Of a stretch of DNA of 64,000 nucleotides, positions 54,601 to 63,545 are shown in pieces. The notes under the pieces were generated by a model. That model worked only from the letters and a program-made list of their open reading frames with translations, made no database searches and had not been told where the DNA came from. Made by a program: the position numbers and the translations under genes. Numbering within the stretch: position 1 is the stretch's first letter; each line of letters opens with the position of its first letter. Source of the DNA: Isoperla grammatica (Eukaryota; Arthropoda; Insecta; Plecoptera; Perlodidae); NCBI GenBank assembly GCA_945910005.1, contig OX246747.1, forward strand, positions 8,705,966 through 8,769,965, in the 5' to 3' direction.

Positions 54601-55473
54601 TGTACGCCTAAGCCAGTCATCTAAATAAACGACTATTCCTACTCGAAAACGACGGCACACTTCCCGCGCGAATGTTTCACTAAACCTCTGCATCAAGAAT
54701 GGAGATAGAGCATGCCCCATGGGCAGTCTGGTCAACCGGTATTTCACACCCCGCTAATAGACACCATGAAAGATTCTAGTACGTTCACTGATTTGAAATT
54801 GGAAAAAACCAGACTTCATGTCGAGTTTAATGACGGTGTGATTTGGTGGTATCTGGCGTAACGCCGGTCCTGCCGCCAGTAGGCTGAACTGGGGAGCCTC
54901 TATATACTCTGTCCACACGCTGTAGTCGTTAATGATTCTTATGGTATGATTTGCCTTAAGCACAGGTATCATTTTAAACGCGCAAACACACTGACCTTGT
55001 TCGAGGATGCCGCCCCGGAGCATGTCTTCCACGATGGTGTCCATGATAGGCGAAGGTTTGGTCGCCACGAAGTGATTGGGCGCGTCTCGTGGTCGCGAGA
55101 GGTCAAACCCCAAGGACGTGGCCCTATAGAGCCACGGTCCTCCTTCAATATTATACCGCAGCACCGGTATTATAGGAACGTTTATGGAGACGTACGTTAG
55201 GTCTCGTAGCGGGACGTAGTCGCACACAAGTAAATCCGGTAATAATCCGCGTTGGCGTGTCAGGACGAATCCTGAAGGCGCATCATCATCCTCGCTTTCC
55301 GTGTCCGGCGCTGAGTCACTGTCGTCGGACGAACTATGCTGGTTGTCCGGAGAATCCGGTCGATCAGGATCGTCGTCCGGCGGGTCGCCTGCTTCCTCAT
55401 CCTCGTCCCCTAGGTGGTCCCACCCGCTGCGTTCTCTCTCGACGCGCCAAAATCTTGTCACCTGGGTCCACAT
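54544..55473 (-). pseudogene. RT domain of the unclassified element, one nonsense codon
   Basis: The minus-strand reading begins with an acidic, Asp/Ser/Pro-rich spacer of about 70 residues, then RT: TIRIINDYSVW, VIKLDMKSGFFQFQI (motif A Asp), a TAG near 54752, then RLPMGHALSPFLMQRF (motif B) and VVYLDDWL (motif C). It overlaps the N-terminal frame (55397-55795) in another phase. The RT is not that of the Gypsy elements here. All catalytic Asp are retained despite the lesions. Confidence 0.72.
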
Positions 55474-55834
55474 CTATTCGCATTGCGATGCGGGTCCCGT
55501 CGTCGTTGAAGACATATGTTGTATATGGCTCAAAGTCGACCGTGTTGTCGACAAAAGATTGCAGGGACGGCTCGTCCGCAAAGATGAGGAAATCACCCAG
55601 CTCGTCCAGAAGTTGTGCGTACTCGCCGTCCGAGAGCAGTTGTTCGTCGTCGTTGTTCCCGCTGCTCGCGATGGGAGGGTCCTCCGACGACCCCCTCTGT
55701 CGGTTCCCAGGAGTGCCTGGTGGTCCGACCACTGTGGCCAGGTCGTTAGTCCCGGCAGAGGAGATCACAGCGTTTATTGAGCGGCGGATGTCCAAGCGTC
55801 GATGCTTTAGACGACTTTCTGCCGTGGCAACGTA
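55397..55834 (-). CDS. N-terminal acidic ORF of the unclassified element
   Basis: The minus-strand frame is open from about 55834 to TGA at 55397-55399, without an ATG near its start. Residues are acidic and Asp/Gly-rich (LLDELGDFLIF, SFVDNTVDFEPY). The tail is basic and overlaps the start of the RT frame, so a frameshift or separate start could link them. No known domain; a Gag-like or terminal-protein-like role is conjecture. Confidence 0.45.
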   Translation of the reverse strand, partial: YVATAESRLKHRRLDIRRSINAVISSAGTNDLATVVGPPGTPGNRQRGSSEDPPIASSGNNDDEQLLSDGEYAQLLDELGDFLIFADEPSLQSFVDNTVDFEPYTTYVFNDDGTRIAMRIDVDPGDKILARRERTQRVGPPRGRG

Positions 55835-55904
55835 TCAGTATGACGCACTTTGTAACACGAATATCCTATAGGCCCTCATGCCTGACTTGTTGTGCACTGC
55901 CCGG

Positions 55905-56800
55905 TCTAGCGTAGGCCTAGTCCACCTAGGCTAGTATTCAGAATTCATGTTTAAGGCCTAGGCCTACGGCCTACACGCCTAGTATTATTCCAAGTACTAT
56001 TATTACTGCTAGGTAGGCCTACAAACTGAAATCAAGTATATATTTCCTTTCCGTTAATGTTCTTGAAAAGAAATACTTAGCTTTAGAGACGTCTCCTCCA
56101 ACTTACAAGACAAATCATCTTCATTGTTGATTTCCAACAAACAGCTGATTTCAATGACATCGCGCATACCCATCTCAGCCAAGTATGTAAAGAGAAAAAA
56201 CCTTGCTCCGCTATCGTATGAAACTGAGCGGGTCATCTTGGCTCGAGACAATTACACAAATTGCCTTCTTCAAACGTACATACGTAACGACGGGTGCAAC
56301 TTTTGCAACTAAATCACTTGCACCTTTAAATGGCGGTCAACTAAGACAACCGTATAGGAAATTTTACGCGCAGTTTAGTAGCGCTGACATCTTGGGCGTC
56401 CGTTTTGGGCTTGGCCTTTTTTGCATTTTTGTTTCTCTTTCCAACAGTGGGCCGGGAAAATATATGAATGATGGATTATTACACGGCTATTTATAGTGAT
56501 TGATCAGTGTACATTTATAATCGTTCCTGCATTTTTACTACCATGCACGCCTATATGTATATAAAAACAAAATAAAAATGGCAGTGCGTAAAGGGCATAT
56601 GGCGCACGCAAATTATAGGCATAATTTGTACGCGTGTGTGATAAAATTATCTCAATTGTTCTTTTTGTCGGTTCGTACTTTAAAGAAGAAAGATCAATAA
56701 GTTTCCACGATTTCATATATTCTGAAAAATGGTTGTATCGATCGATGCCAACACAATATGGCAATGTTCAAATGCAGCTTATGCGCACACTCACGCACAG
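55905..56800. other. Intergenic, nothing recognised
   Basis: CCTAGGC-rich patch at 55910-56020; the rest is unremarkable. Confidence 0.4.
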
Positions 56801-57214
56801 TTAATCTCGTTCAAATGAGTTAACCAGTTCGCATACAAAAACTGTATCATCAGTTGTCATCTTAACACATTTGCTTTTAATTTGATTGGGATGTATAGCA
56901 GTGACTCCTTCATTTAGAGTATTTACTTCACGGAGAAAATTGCTAGACCTATAGGGACCAGCTGAGCAGACATCGGTATTTAATACTGGTAGACAGTCCC
57001 CAATTATAATGTTGTTGAACTCGGGACAGATGTTGTTCCCTAAATCCAGTAGATAATTTATTTGTATATAGAGTCCAGAGTTTAGTTTAGCTATGCTATT
57101 GTGTCGACGTTTTAGACGACCATAATCAATTGAATTGAACATTTTTCCATTAACAAGGAAGCGCTTGTAACAGTTCACTGGTTGGCCAAGAATAAACTTA
57201 TATCTGCTAAGCAC
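56801..57214 (-). pseudogene. Transposase-associated C-terminal domain, family uncertain
   Basis: The minus-strand frame (137 codons, mainly after the first residues) has DYGRLKRRHNSIAKLNSGLY, INYLLDLG and, near the end, HPNQIKSKCVKM..DDTVFVCELVNSFERD. The YxRLKRRNS...G.I..IL...KC......FVC..PN..E.D pattern is seen at the C-termini of large transposon proteins of animals (EnSpm/CACTA-like); this is from memory and not certain. The N-terminal transposase domain is not seen in the window. Confidence 0.4.
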
Positions 57215-57850
57215 ACATTACCTCCGAGGAAGGTTTCTATAGAAATCTGGTCAAATACAGTTAATCGCCTTTTACCAGGTTTTCCAAAACCCACAAGAGA
57301 CTCAACTCTTGCTGCTCTAAGTGACAGGTATTTGCCAGCGGGGTTTGTCCCGGGTGGTTCGCTGCTTGGCTATGAGCTCCTCGCCTATGACGAAAGCATC
57401 GGAAAGGTAGTCAGGCGACGACTTTTCAATACATAAAATCCTAATAATTAAAATATAATAATTGATATAAATAAAACAATAATAGGTATCAATACTTTAT
57501 GTACTCAGTAGGGATGGCATCGGGTATCCGGGTTACCCGAATCGCAAAATTACCCAAATCCGATCTCAGGTTTCGAATCTTGTTCGAGTACGTTTATATT
57601 AAATTGAATATTAGAATAGGGCTGCCATTTCTTTGTTTTTGTTTTCTTTGTTCGCCAATCTTTGTGCCTTTAGTTAAAATCAAACGATCAAAGTTTCAAT
57701 TTATGATTTTTGATTTGGCATAAGATATAAAAGAAGTTTGGTCATAGAAAGAAATCCAGAGTAGACCTATTTTGTTAGTTTCTGCCTACCACTTTATTTC
57801 CCACAAGACTTTTGATACCACCAACTGCTATCATCCTGAGCTGTCGTTTC
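57215..57850. other. Intergenic, nothing firm
   Basis: A plus-strand frame at 57182-57436 has an even composition (84 codons) but no family I can name. Confidence 0.35.
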
Positions 57851-57851
57851 C

Positions 57852-58977
57852 AACAAGTTTGGGCAAATATATTTTAAAATAGTAATCTTCTTTTTTGGGC
57901 AGAACATTATTAAGAAAAGATTAATTTATTTGGATATTAATAATCAAGGTTTGGGCAGAGGAGTAGACGACAAAATCGCATTCCTTCAAACCTGTGACGT
58001 ACATCTGAACTTGAACTTGGGTATAATACAAGTCACTCTCCTTGAGACAAATCTGTCCAGAAAGAGAATCCACTGTCAGATATTTAACATTACTTGTACC
58101 ATCTTCACAATTTAAAATTGGCCTGTTTTCACGGGTATGTGGACATTTAACTCCCACCAACTTAAGTACGCGTCTCTCTTCGTCGATGACAATTCCATCC
58201 GGACTCGCCGACAGCCAGGGTTGCGACTCGCGAATGACAAGCCCACATTGAACAATTCTTATCGGCTTATTGGCAGACATAATTTTCTGATAGGCTTGGA
58301 GAGCACACTCTTCCATTTGCATGCCATATCTAGTTGATGCATTGCCTTTAAATGGCTTAGGGCTTAAGAAAGAATCAATGAGCTTTTCCATGTCCTTTTT
58401 TCTTGTTTTTATACGATGGGCCTTAGAACTTGCCGTTATTCGAACTTCTCGAGCCCGAAACCACGTTTCACTTTTTTCCTGCCTTAACGTTTCTACAGAT
58501 AGTTTAACAACTTCTGCTGGCGTTAGTTGAACATTCTCTTTGAAGAAACTTGCTTCACAAGAAACAACTGTTGGCCAAGTGTTTCCTATATTTACCGATA
58601 CGAATTGTTTGGCAACTATCTGCCACATTGCATCACGACAAGCATCAGTTTGAGACATATTGCATGACAGTGCTATTATTTCTTGCACAAGTTCATTGCC
58701 TACTTGCTCACTAACACTCCGCTCTTCAGCCTCGAGCATACACCGTAGTGCCCACGGTACCCCAATCAGATCACTAGTCCTAATTTGGGCATGTTCATAC
58801 TCATTCACTTTATATTTCTTTTTTGGCGGATATAGTTCTTCAATCCGCTTTCCATGAGCATAATCATCTCTCAAATGTTTAACTGTTGGCTTACCCCATA
58901 CCTGGGGTAAGTCTGTCTTTGACGTACTCGTATGCGAATTAACTGCAGTGATTGTAGCACCGATATGTTTGCACACG
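57852..58977 (-). pseudogene. YqaJ-type nuclease gene with SWIM motif end
   Basis: The minus strand reads CKHIGAT (the C-x-H end of a SWIM zinc finger), a linker, then the YqaJ nuclease: WFRAREVRITASSKAHRI, YGMQMEECALQAYQ, PWLSASPDGIV (catalytic Asp), LVGVKCPHTRE, LYYTQVQVQMYVTG and CDFVVYSS. The catalytic E-x-K is G-V-K here, so the Glu is lost. A TAA follows NIQIN at 57921, and the family C-terminus continues in frame past it to 57852. Upstream, SINE D splits the SWIM region. A decayed copy of a multi-copy, transposon-like gene family. Confidence 0.8.
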
Positions 58978-58990
58978 CCTCCAGCACCAG

Positions 58991-59178
58991 GCCGGCGCAG
59001 TTGGCCGAGGTCGATTAGGCGTTGGTCTAGTGAACCGCGGTCTCTGCGTCCTAGGTTCGAATCCTGGCTTGGGCATGGATGTCATGTGGCGTTTTTTCAT
59101 CTTCATAATCACCCACTCATCGTCTCGATTAGCCTCGTTGCAAAAATATGAGACGTAAAACCCCAAATATCATCATCA
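58991..59178 (+). mobile_element. SINE D: tRNA-headed SINE with shared tail
   Basis: The head has GTTGGCCGAGGTCGATTAGG (box A; class II tRNA style), AACCGCGGTCTCTGCG and GGTTCGAATCC (box B), like a tRNA-Ser or -Leu. After about 95 bases it joins TCTTCATAATCACCCACTC and the same 3' tail as families A and B, ending in (ATC)n. TCCAGCACCAG is at 58980-58990 and 59179-59189. Inserted in the SWIM coding exon. Confidence 0.92.
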
Positions 59179-59228
59179 TCCAGCACCAGCTGCACAAGTT
59201 CATTGCCTAGTAGTGGCAGTTTGATGCA
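59179..59228 (-). pseudogene. SWIM zinc-finger exon remnant beyond SINE D
   Basis: The minus strand right of the SINE reads TCAAGAGG across the duplication, the A-G-x-G-G segment that precedes CKH in SWIM fingers. A TGA lies just upstream, so the exon starts or is broken here. Confidence 0.5.
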
Positions 59229-59229
59229 T

Positions 59230-59640
59230 GTCGATCTGAGATGTATAATTCAAGGTTATATTGAAATGCGGCTTGATGTGAGGCCTCTACATTATGTTGT
59301 ATTAGATTAGATTATGTATGTACTATGTACTATGTACTGTATGTACAACTAGAATAATGTATATTCCAATAAATAATGTAGAACTATACTACTGTTAACT
59401 CAGAGTTCAGGCCTTCCACTGATGCCATTTCATCTTCTAGATTTTTGAAAATATATACAAGTCAAGTACATGTCCATCCCCAAGCACTCATGAAACAAAA
59501 TGCATTGCATATTTTTTAATTTCCGATGGTCGTAATTTTGTACTATGTCCCCCTGCAAACTTTGCTAAGTAGCCAGCTTAAAAACGCTTAAGTAAACTAA
59601 AAAAGTAAGTAAACCTGCTTAAATAGTAGCCTGCTAAAAG
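59230..59640. other. Intergenic, nothing recognised
   Basis: Repeated GTATGTACTATGTACTATG near 59315-59345. Confidence 0.4.
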
Positions 59641-59642
59641 GC

Positions 59643-59900
59643 AACCAGATGTCACGCCAGAATCCAGGCGGTCTTTAATATGGCTTTGCCGCCAGATAAA
59701 ACTATCGTGTGTTCTGCCAAGCTATTGCACAATTACATTTACAATCCGCAACTGGGCGTCGCAAATTTCCTGAACATTGATTGAATGTTTTCCATGTCTA
59801 TAAACATAATTCGGTTCGTCCTCATTTGAAGCTTTCACCGTTATATGGGTGCCGTCGATGCACCCAATAACGTTATGGAACTGGGCCATAGCATAGTAAT
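59643..59900 (-). pseudogene. PIF/Harbinger transposase central exon, second copy
   Basis: Paralog of 17910-18169. The frame is intact through VIGCIDGTHI (first Asp), NVQEICDAQLRIVNV and THDSFIW (second Asp) except for one TAG just after VNVIVQ. The acceptor AG lies at 59901-59902. No other Harbinger exon is near it, as SINE B follows at 59986. Confidence 0.8.
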
Positions 59901-59985
59901 CTGAAAATATAAAATAGGTAACTAAGTTAATAGTAATAGGCGTAGCATCTAACCTAGACCAAAGTTACAAGTTTTGAGTACATTG

Positions 59986-60500
59986 GGCCCGTCTGGGCCC
60001 GGGGAAGAATAGGCTTAGAGTGACTCTGCTAGTCGTAAGAGGCGACAAAAGGAGACCCTGTCCCTTTCCCCCCCCCCCCCACTGTCCCACCGAATATTTC
60101 TCCTCCCACTTGGCCCTGCCCTCCCTTGCTGGACTCCCGTATGACGACTCACGCAACGTACAATGGATCTGATTCGGATGTGGCTTTATTCTTCATTATC
60201 ATCTTTCTCATCTTCATTATCACCCGCTCATCGTCTCGTTTAGCCATCGTTGCATAAATATGAGACGTAATAAATAAATTAATTTTATTGTTGTTTTCCT
60301 GTCCCATGGAAGGACAGGATGGCCAGTGTAGGGTTATGGGCATGCCCATACCCTCTTTAGCCTACAGGTACATACAATAACACAAATCACATACAATTAT
60401 ATCAGTTAAAAGTTACAGAGTGAAATAGATGGAGAGGAAGTTATAGTATGACATTGATCGGAAAGGCATATGAGACGTTAAGCCCCATTAATCAATCAAT
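59986..60500 (+). mobile_element. SINE B interrupted by a LINE 3' end
   Basis: Family B from CCCGTCTGGGCCCGGGG to ATATGAGACGT, then a 199-bp insert (60269-60467), then the tail ATATGAGACGTTAAGCCCC with (AATC)n. The 11-bp ATATGAGACGT at 60258-60268 and 60468-60478 is the insert's duplication. Confidence 0.85.
60269..60467 (-). mobile_element. LINE 3' end inserted in SINE B
   Basis: On the minus strand it ends ...GACAGGAAAACAACAATAAA and AATTAATTTATTTATT, a poly(A)-signal-like and A/T-rich LINE tail. 5' truncated, 11-bp duplication. Confidence 0.75.
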
Positions 60501-60501
60501 C

Positions 60502-60855
60502 ATCCAAAAAAGAGTCGGTAGACGACATGTTCACAAAAGCTCGGAAGCGTGGGGGGACACAGCTTGCTAAACCAAACTTTTCGTGTCAAGGTCTACTTGA
60601 TAGATCAAGTAGACCTTGTTTTCGTGTAAATACGCAATGTGGAAGGCTGTGAGCGTCAGTAACGTCGAACGCTGGCCGTACAAAATAGAAATAGAATCTA
60701 TTCTCGACGACCGTCAAAGAGGCGGGGCCAGCGTGGCCGTAAATAGCTACGATTGGCCAACGTCCACCGTCAACGTTCGCCGTAAGAGCTTGGGAACCGG
60801 GCATAAGGTAGAAGGGCCCAATTTTGATAAGGTATTAAATAAATTATTGCAATAA
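60502..60855 (-). mobile_element. Second copy of the DD82E/MADF promoter region, deleted derivative
   Basis: Inverted relative to 46220-46400. It has the first MADF codons (ATGTCGTCT on the minus strand, near 60519), the intergenic segment and the plus-strand ATGTGGAAGGCTGTGAGCGTC start region that precedes the DD82E frame. After about 60690 similarity is lost, except TAAGAGCTTGGGAACC near 60783. A short non-autonomous derivative. Confidence 0.65.
60587..60618. mobile_element. 32-bp palindrome flanked by a 9-bp direct repeat
   Basis: CAAGGTCTACTTGA, a TAGA centre, and its exact complement TCAAGTAGACCTTG. TTTTCGTGT is at 60578-60586 and 60619-60627. The paralog at 46307-46335 has the empty site, so this was an insertion. 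It looks like a transposon reduced to its two terminal repeats. Confidence 0.8.
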
Positions 60856-60859
60856 ATAA

Positions 60860-62424
60860 TATTTACCAAGCAACCAGGAACTACAGGAAGCAAACAGGTA
60901 TACGGTGGAAATACAACACGTAATTTTTCCGTAGGTGTGTCTACGGTTAAAATAGGACACGTAATTTGCCCGTACTACGTTTAAATAGCCACAGCGATTA
61001 ATTTAAGTGGAAATATATATCTAGGGCCTACCTTGTACTTGACAACCAGATTGAACCATTTCTTCTGGATGATTTTCCAGTCATTTGGGTATCCCAGTTT
61101 TTTTGCCACTTTCCTAAAACAAAGTAGAAGAAAATAATAAGGTCACAATTAGGGTAGGGTTGGTCAATTGTTATGATTGTGCGGTATCTGCGGAACTACG
61201 AGCGCGCATTTCCTGCTCGTCAGACGAACGGTGTCTGCATTCCAATTGAAAACATGCTTAACAGCCGTTGAAATTTTGTGTGTTTATGTCTTCAAATGGC
61301 GATGATTGAATTGTTCTAATGTTTTTTCGGGAAGTATTAAGTGATCCAGACTAGTGAGCCATGTAACAAGACGAGCCTACAATACAGTCCCTAACTCTAG
61401 ATTTAACAACACTTTTGTACCAACTAAACAGAATTTAAATTAATTTATTTTAATGAGAATTGATGACAATGAACATGGATTGAAATTAGTTTAGGCTTGC
61501 TTACATCCATCCTTGTTGGGCAGTGCCCCGCTTTCCAGTTAAGTCCTCCGAAAACTCTCCCCTCAACCTGATCATTTCTCTAACAATCACCTGGGTCCCT
61601 GTAAAACAAAACATTGTTATTATTAAACACTTGCCCTAATTAATTGTTCCACTGAAACTACAACTGCCCCATTTACCCCACATTTGTTTGTGTTTGCAAA
61701 TGGTCCTGTATGCTTCCGCCTTATGCCTGGGCCAAGCAAAAGGATGGGGATATTGATGGGACAAACAGGTGCTAGGTCTAGGGCCTTGGCAAGCATATAG
61801 ATGATAATGCCAATTTTAATTAATTCGTAATTTTAAAACATAGGCCTACCTATGGTCACGATCTAGGGCCTACTAACCCTTACGCAATGGGCAAATTATT
61901 TGTAGGCTCTACATGTGGTGTTTGAAAGTAGGGTTATGTTGTAATCAAACGAGCAACACTGACGCAGACAGGGTTTTTTTACAAAGTACAAAATATGTTT
62001 AATTATTTACATTAATGAATTTTAATCATCAAAAGTTTAAATATTACTTTCATTTCAATTTGGTTTCACCAGAGCACTCTTCACTTGCATTGCAGTCAAA
62101 CTCCGCCATTTTAACTGGACCTAAAACTAGTGTACACTTTCGGTTATTAGGTCCATTTCCGTGTTTGGACCTGGACCTTACGTTTTCGGACAATACTTCC
62201 TACGTCATTGACGAACGGTGACGTCAAAACTAGACTTGGACCTGGAATTAGCAACGATAAAGCAGAATTCGGACACGTCCTTAGTGTCAAGGCGGAATTG
62301 CTTGACACAATATTTCTTTAAAATGACGATCTTTCGTTTAGAGTTGCCATCGGGAAAGTTTGAACTAAAGGTTTCGACAACCGTAGAGAACCCTTTGTTT
62401 GTTTAGTTATAGTTTATATTCACA
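60860..62424. other. Intergenic, nothing recognised
   Basis: No coding family, RNA or repeat boundary recognised. Short frames at 62015-62406 lack features. Confidence 0.4.
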
Positions 62425-62482
62425 CCCACAGATATATATATATATATATATGTTGATTTTCAAATTTTCGCGGACATAAGTA

Positions 62483-62728
62483 ATGTTATTGTTCACCATT
62501 TTCTGGGTTTCGTCACACGATATAAATTGAGTAGGTGGTTTAAACTTACCCCACCTCACCCGACGTTTCGAGGGAATAACATCCCCCATTAACCAGGGTC
62601 ACCACGACGCGTTGTTCTCCGTTCGGTACTCTCTGCACGACTGGGAATCTCGGGTCTTCCTACGTTGCGCGCGCATCCGCGTGTTGTCATCCTGTCACTG
62701 CCATTGGCGGGAATCGAAGCCTGAAGCG
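62483..62728 (-). repeat. Left arm of perfect 246-bp inverted repeat
   Basis: Base-for-base complementary to 62825-63070, with no mismatch seen. (TA)n lies outside it near 62432-62450. A GTTTCGAGGGAATAACATCC block is the inverted form of the GAAACGTCG module of Penelope-like repeats. Confidence 0.92.
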
Positions 62729-62824
62729 AAAAAAAAAAAAAAAAAAACGTAAAGAAGACATGTGAGGACAACACGCCCAGCGAGATTCGAGGCCCCATGA
62801 CAAGAAGCATGGCTAGGGCTAAAA
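62729..62824. other. 96-bp spacer between inverted arms
   Basis: Begins with 18 A residues, then unique sequence. Confidence 0.8.
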
Positions 62825-63065
62825 CGCTTCAGGCTTCGATTCCCGCCAATGGCAGTGACAGGATGACAACACGCGGATGCGCGCGCAACGTAGGAAGACC
62901 CGAGATTCCCAGTCGTGCAGAGAGTACCGAACGGAGAACAACGCGTCGTGGTGACCCTGGTTAATGGGGGATGTTATTCCCTCGAAACGTCGGGTGAGGT
63001 GGGGTAAGTTTAAACCACCTACTCAATTTATATCGTGTGACGAAACCCAGAAAATGGTGAACAAT

Positions 63066-63070
<5 letters not shown>
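62825..63070 (+). repeat. Right arm of perfect 246-bp inverted repeat, Penelope-like
   Basis: Contains CCCTGGTTAATGGGGG, ATGTTATTCCC and CTCGAAACGTCGGG (62955-62994), a stem with CGAAAC closure resembling the hammerhead-like motif of Penelope-type elements. A long (AT)n run follows at 63069-63100. Confidence 0.85.
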
Positions 63071-63104
<34 letters not shown>

Positions 63105-63106
63105 AT

Positions 63107-63429
63107 TATGACCCCATTCCATGTGAAAGTAAGGCAAACACCAATTTCAGCAAAATAGACGCCACCGCATCAGTGCTTATCCCTCAAAATTAACAATAAA
63201 ACCGCGCCGCCCCGCACCTCCACCTTCTACAGCAGTGGGTATACAGACAACGCGCGCCTCGGCTGACAATAGTCAGTCGACGTTAGGCTCTTGAATGAGA
63301 AGGACGTTATAGGGACTCGTGAACATGACAGATGCAATTCTGGCGAAACGTGGAGCAATGGGTGACAGACTTCGGTCTGCACCAATATACTCACACAAGA
63401 GGCGGAATATCCCGTCAGACAACAAATCC

Positions 63430-63460
<31 letters not shown>

Positions 63461-63545
63461 AATAAATAAAATTAGTAGTCTATCAAAAGAATGACAAAGT
63501 GTAAATAAATGATCCATGGCAGCATTTTCAGAGTGTTCTATTTAA
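63107..63545 (+). mobile_element. Penelope-like family C copy 4
   Basis: Family C blocks up to an (AT)n run at 63430-63458; the sequence after the run (CTATCAAAAGAATGACAA, GGCAGCATTTTCAGA) matches that after copy 1 near 9525-9575. Confidence 0.6.

Larger units (their letters stand above)
53270..55889 (-). mobile_element. Compact RT-RNase H retroelement, unclassified
   Basis: A 2.6-kb minus-strand unit bounded by the perfect 15-bp direct repeat TTGTGCACTGCCCGG at 53255-53269 and 55890-55904. It holds an acidic N-terminal frame and a polymerase frame with RT and RNase H. No protease, integrase, tyrosine recombinase, endonuclease or LTRs are recognisable. A younger SINE (53540-53922) adds to its length, so the original was about 2.2 kb. 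AATAAA lies after the RNase H end, near 53380. The RT carries YLDDW, as DIRS-type elements do, and MG..LSPF, as hepadnavirus-type RTs do. Classification is open. Confidence 0.7.

Noticed and set aside
54544..55473. Assigning the RT to DIRS or to hepadnaviruses
   Set aside because: YLDDW and MG..LSPF point in different directions, no recombinase or terminal protein is seen, and a tree is needed.
57182..57436. 84-codon plus-strand frame
   Set aside because: No family recognised; partly overlaps the minus-strand transposase-like frame.
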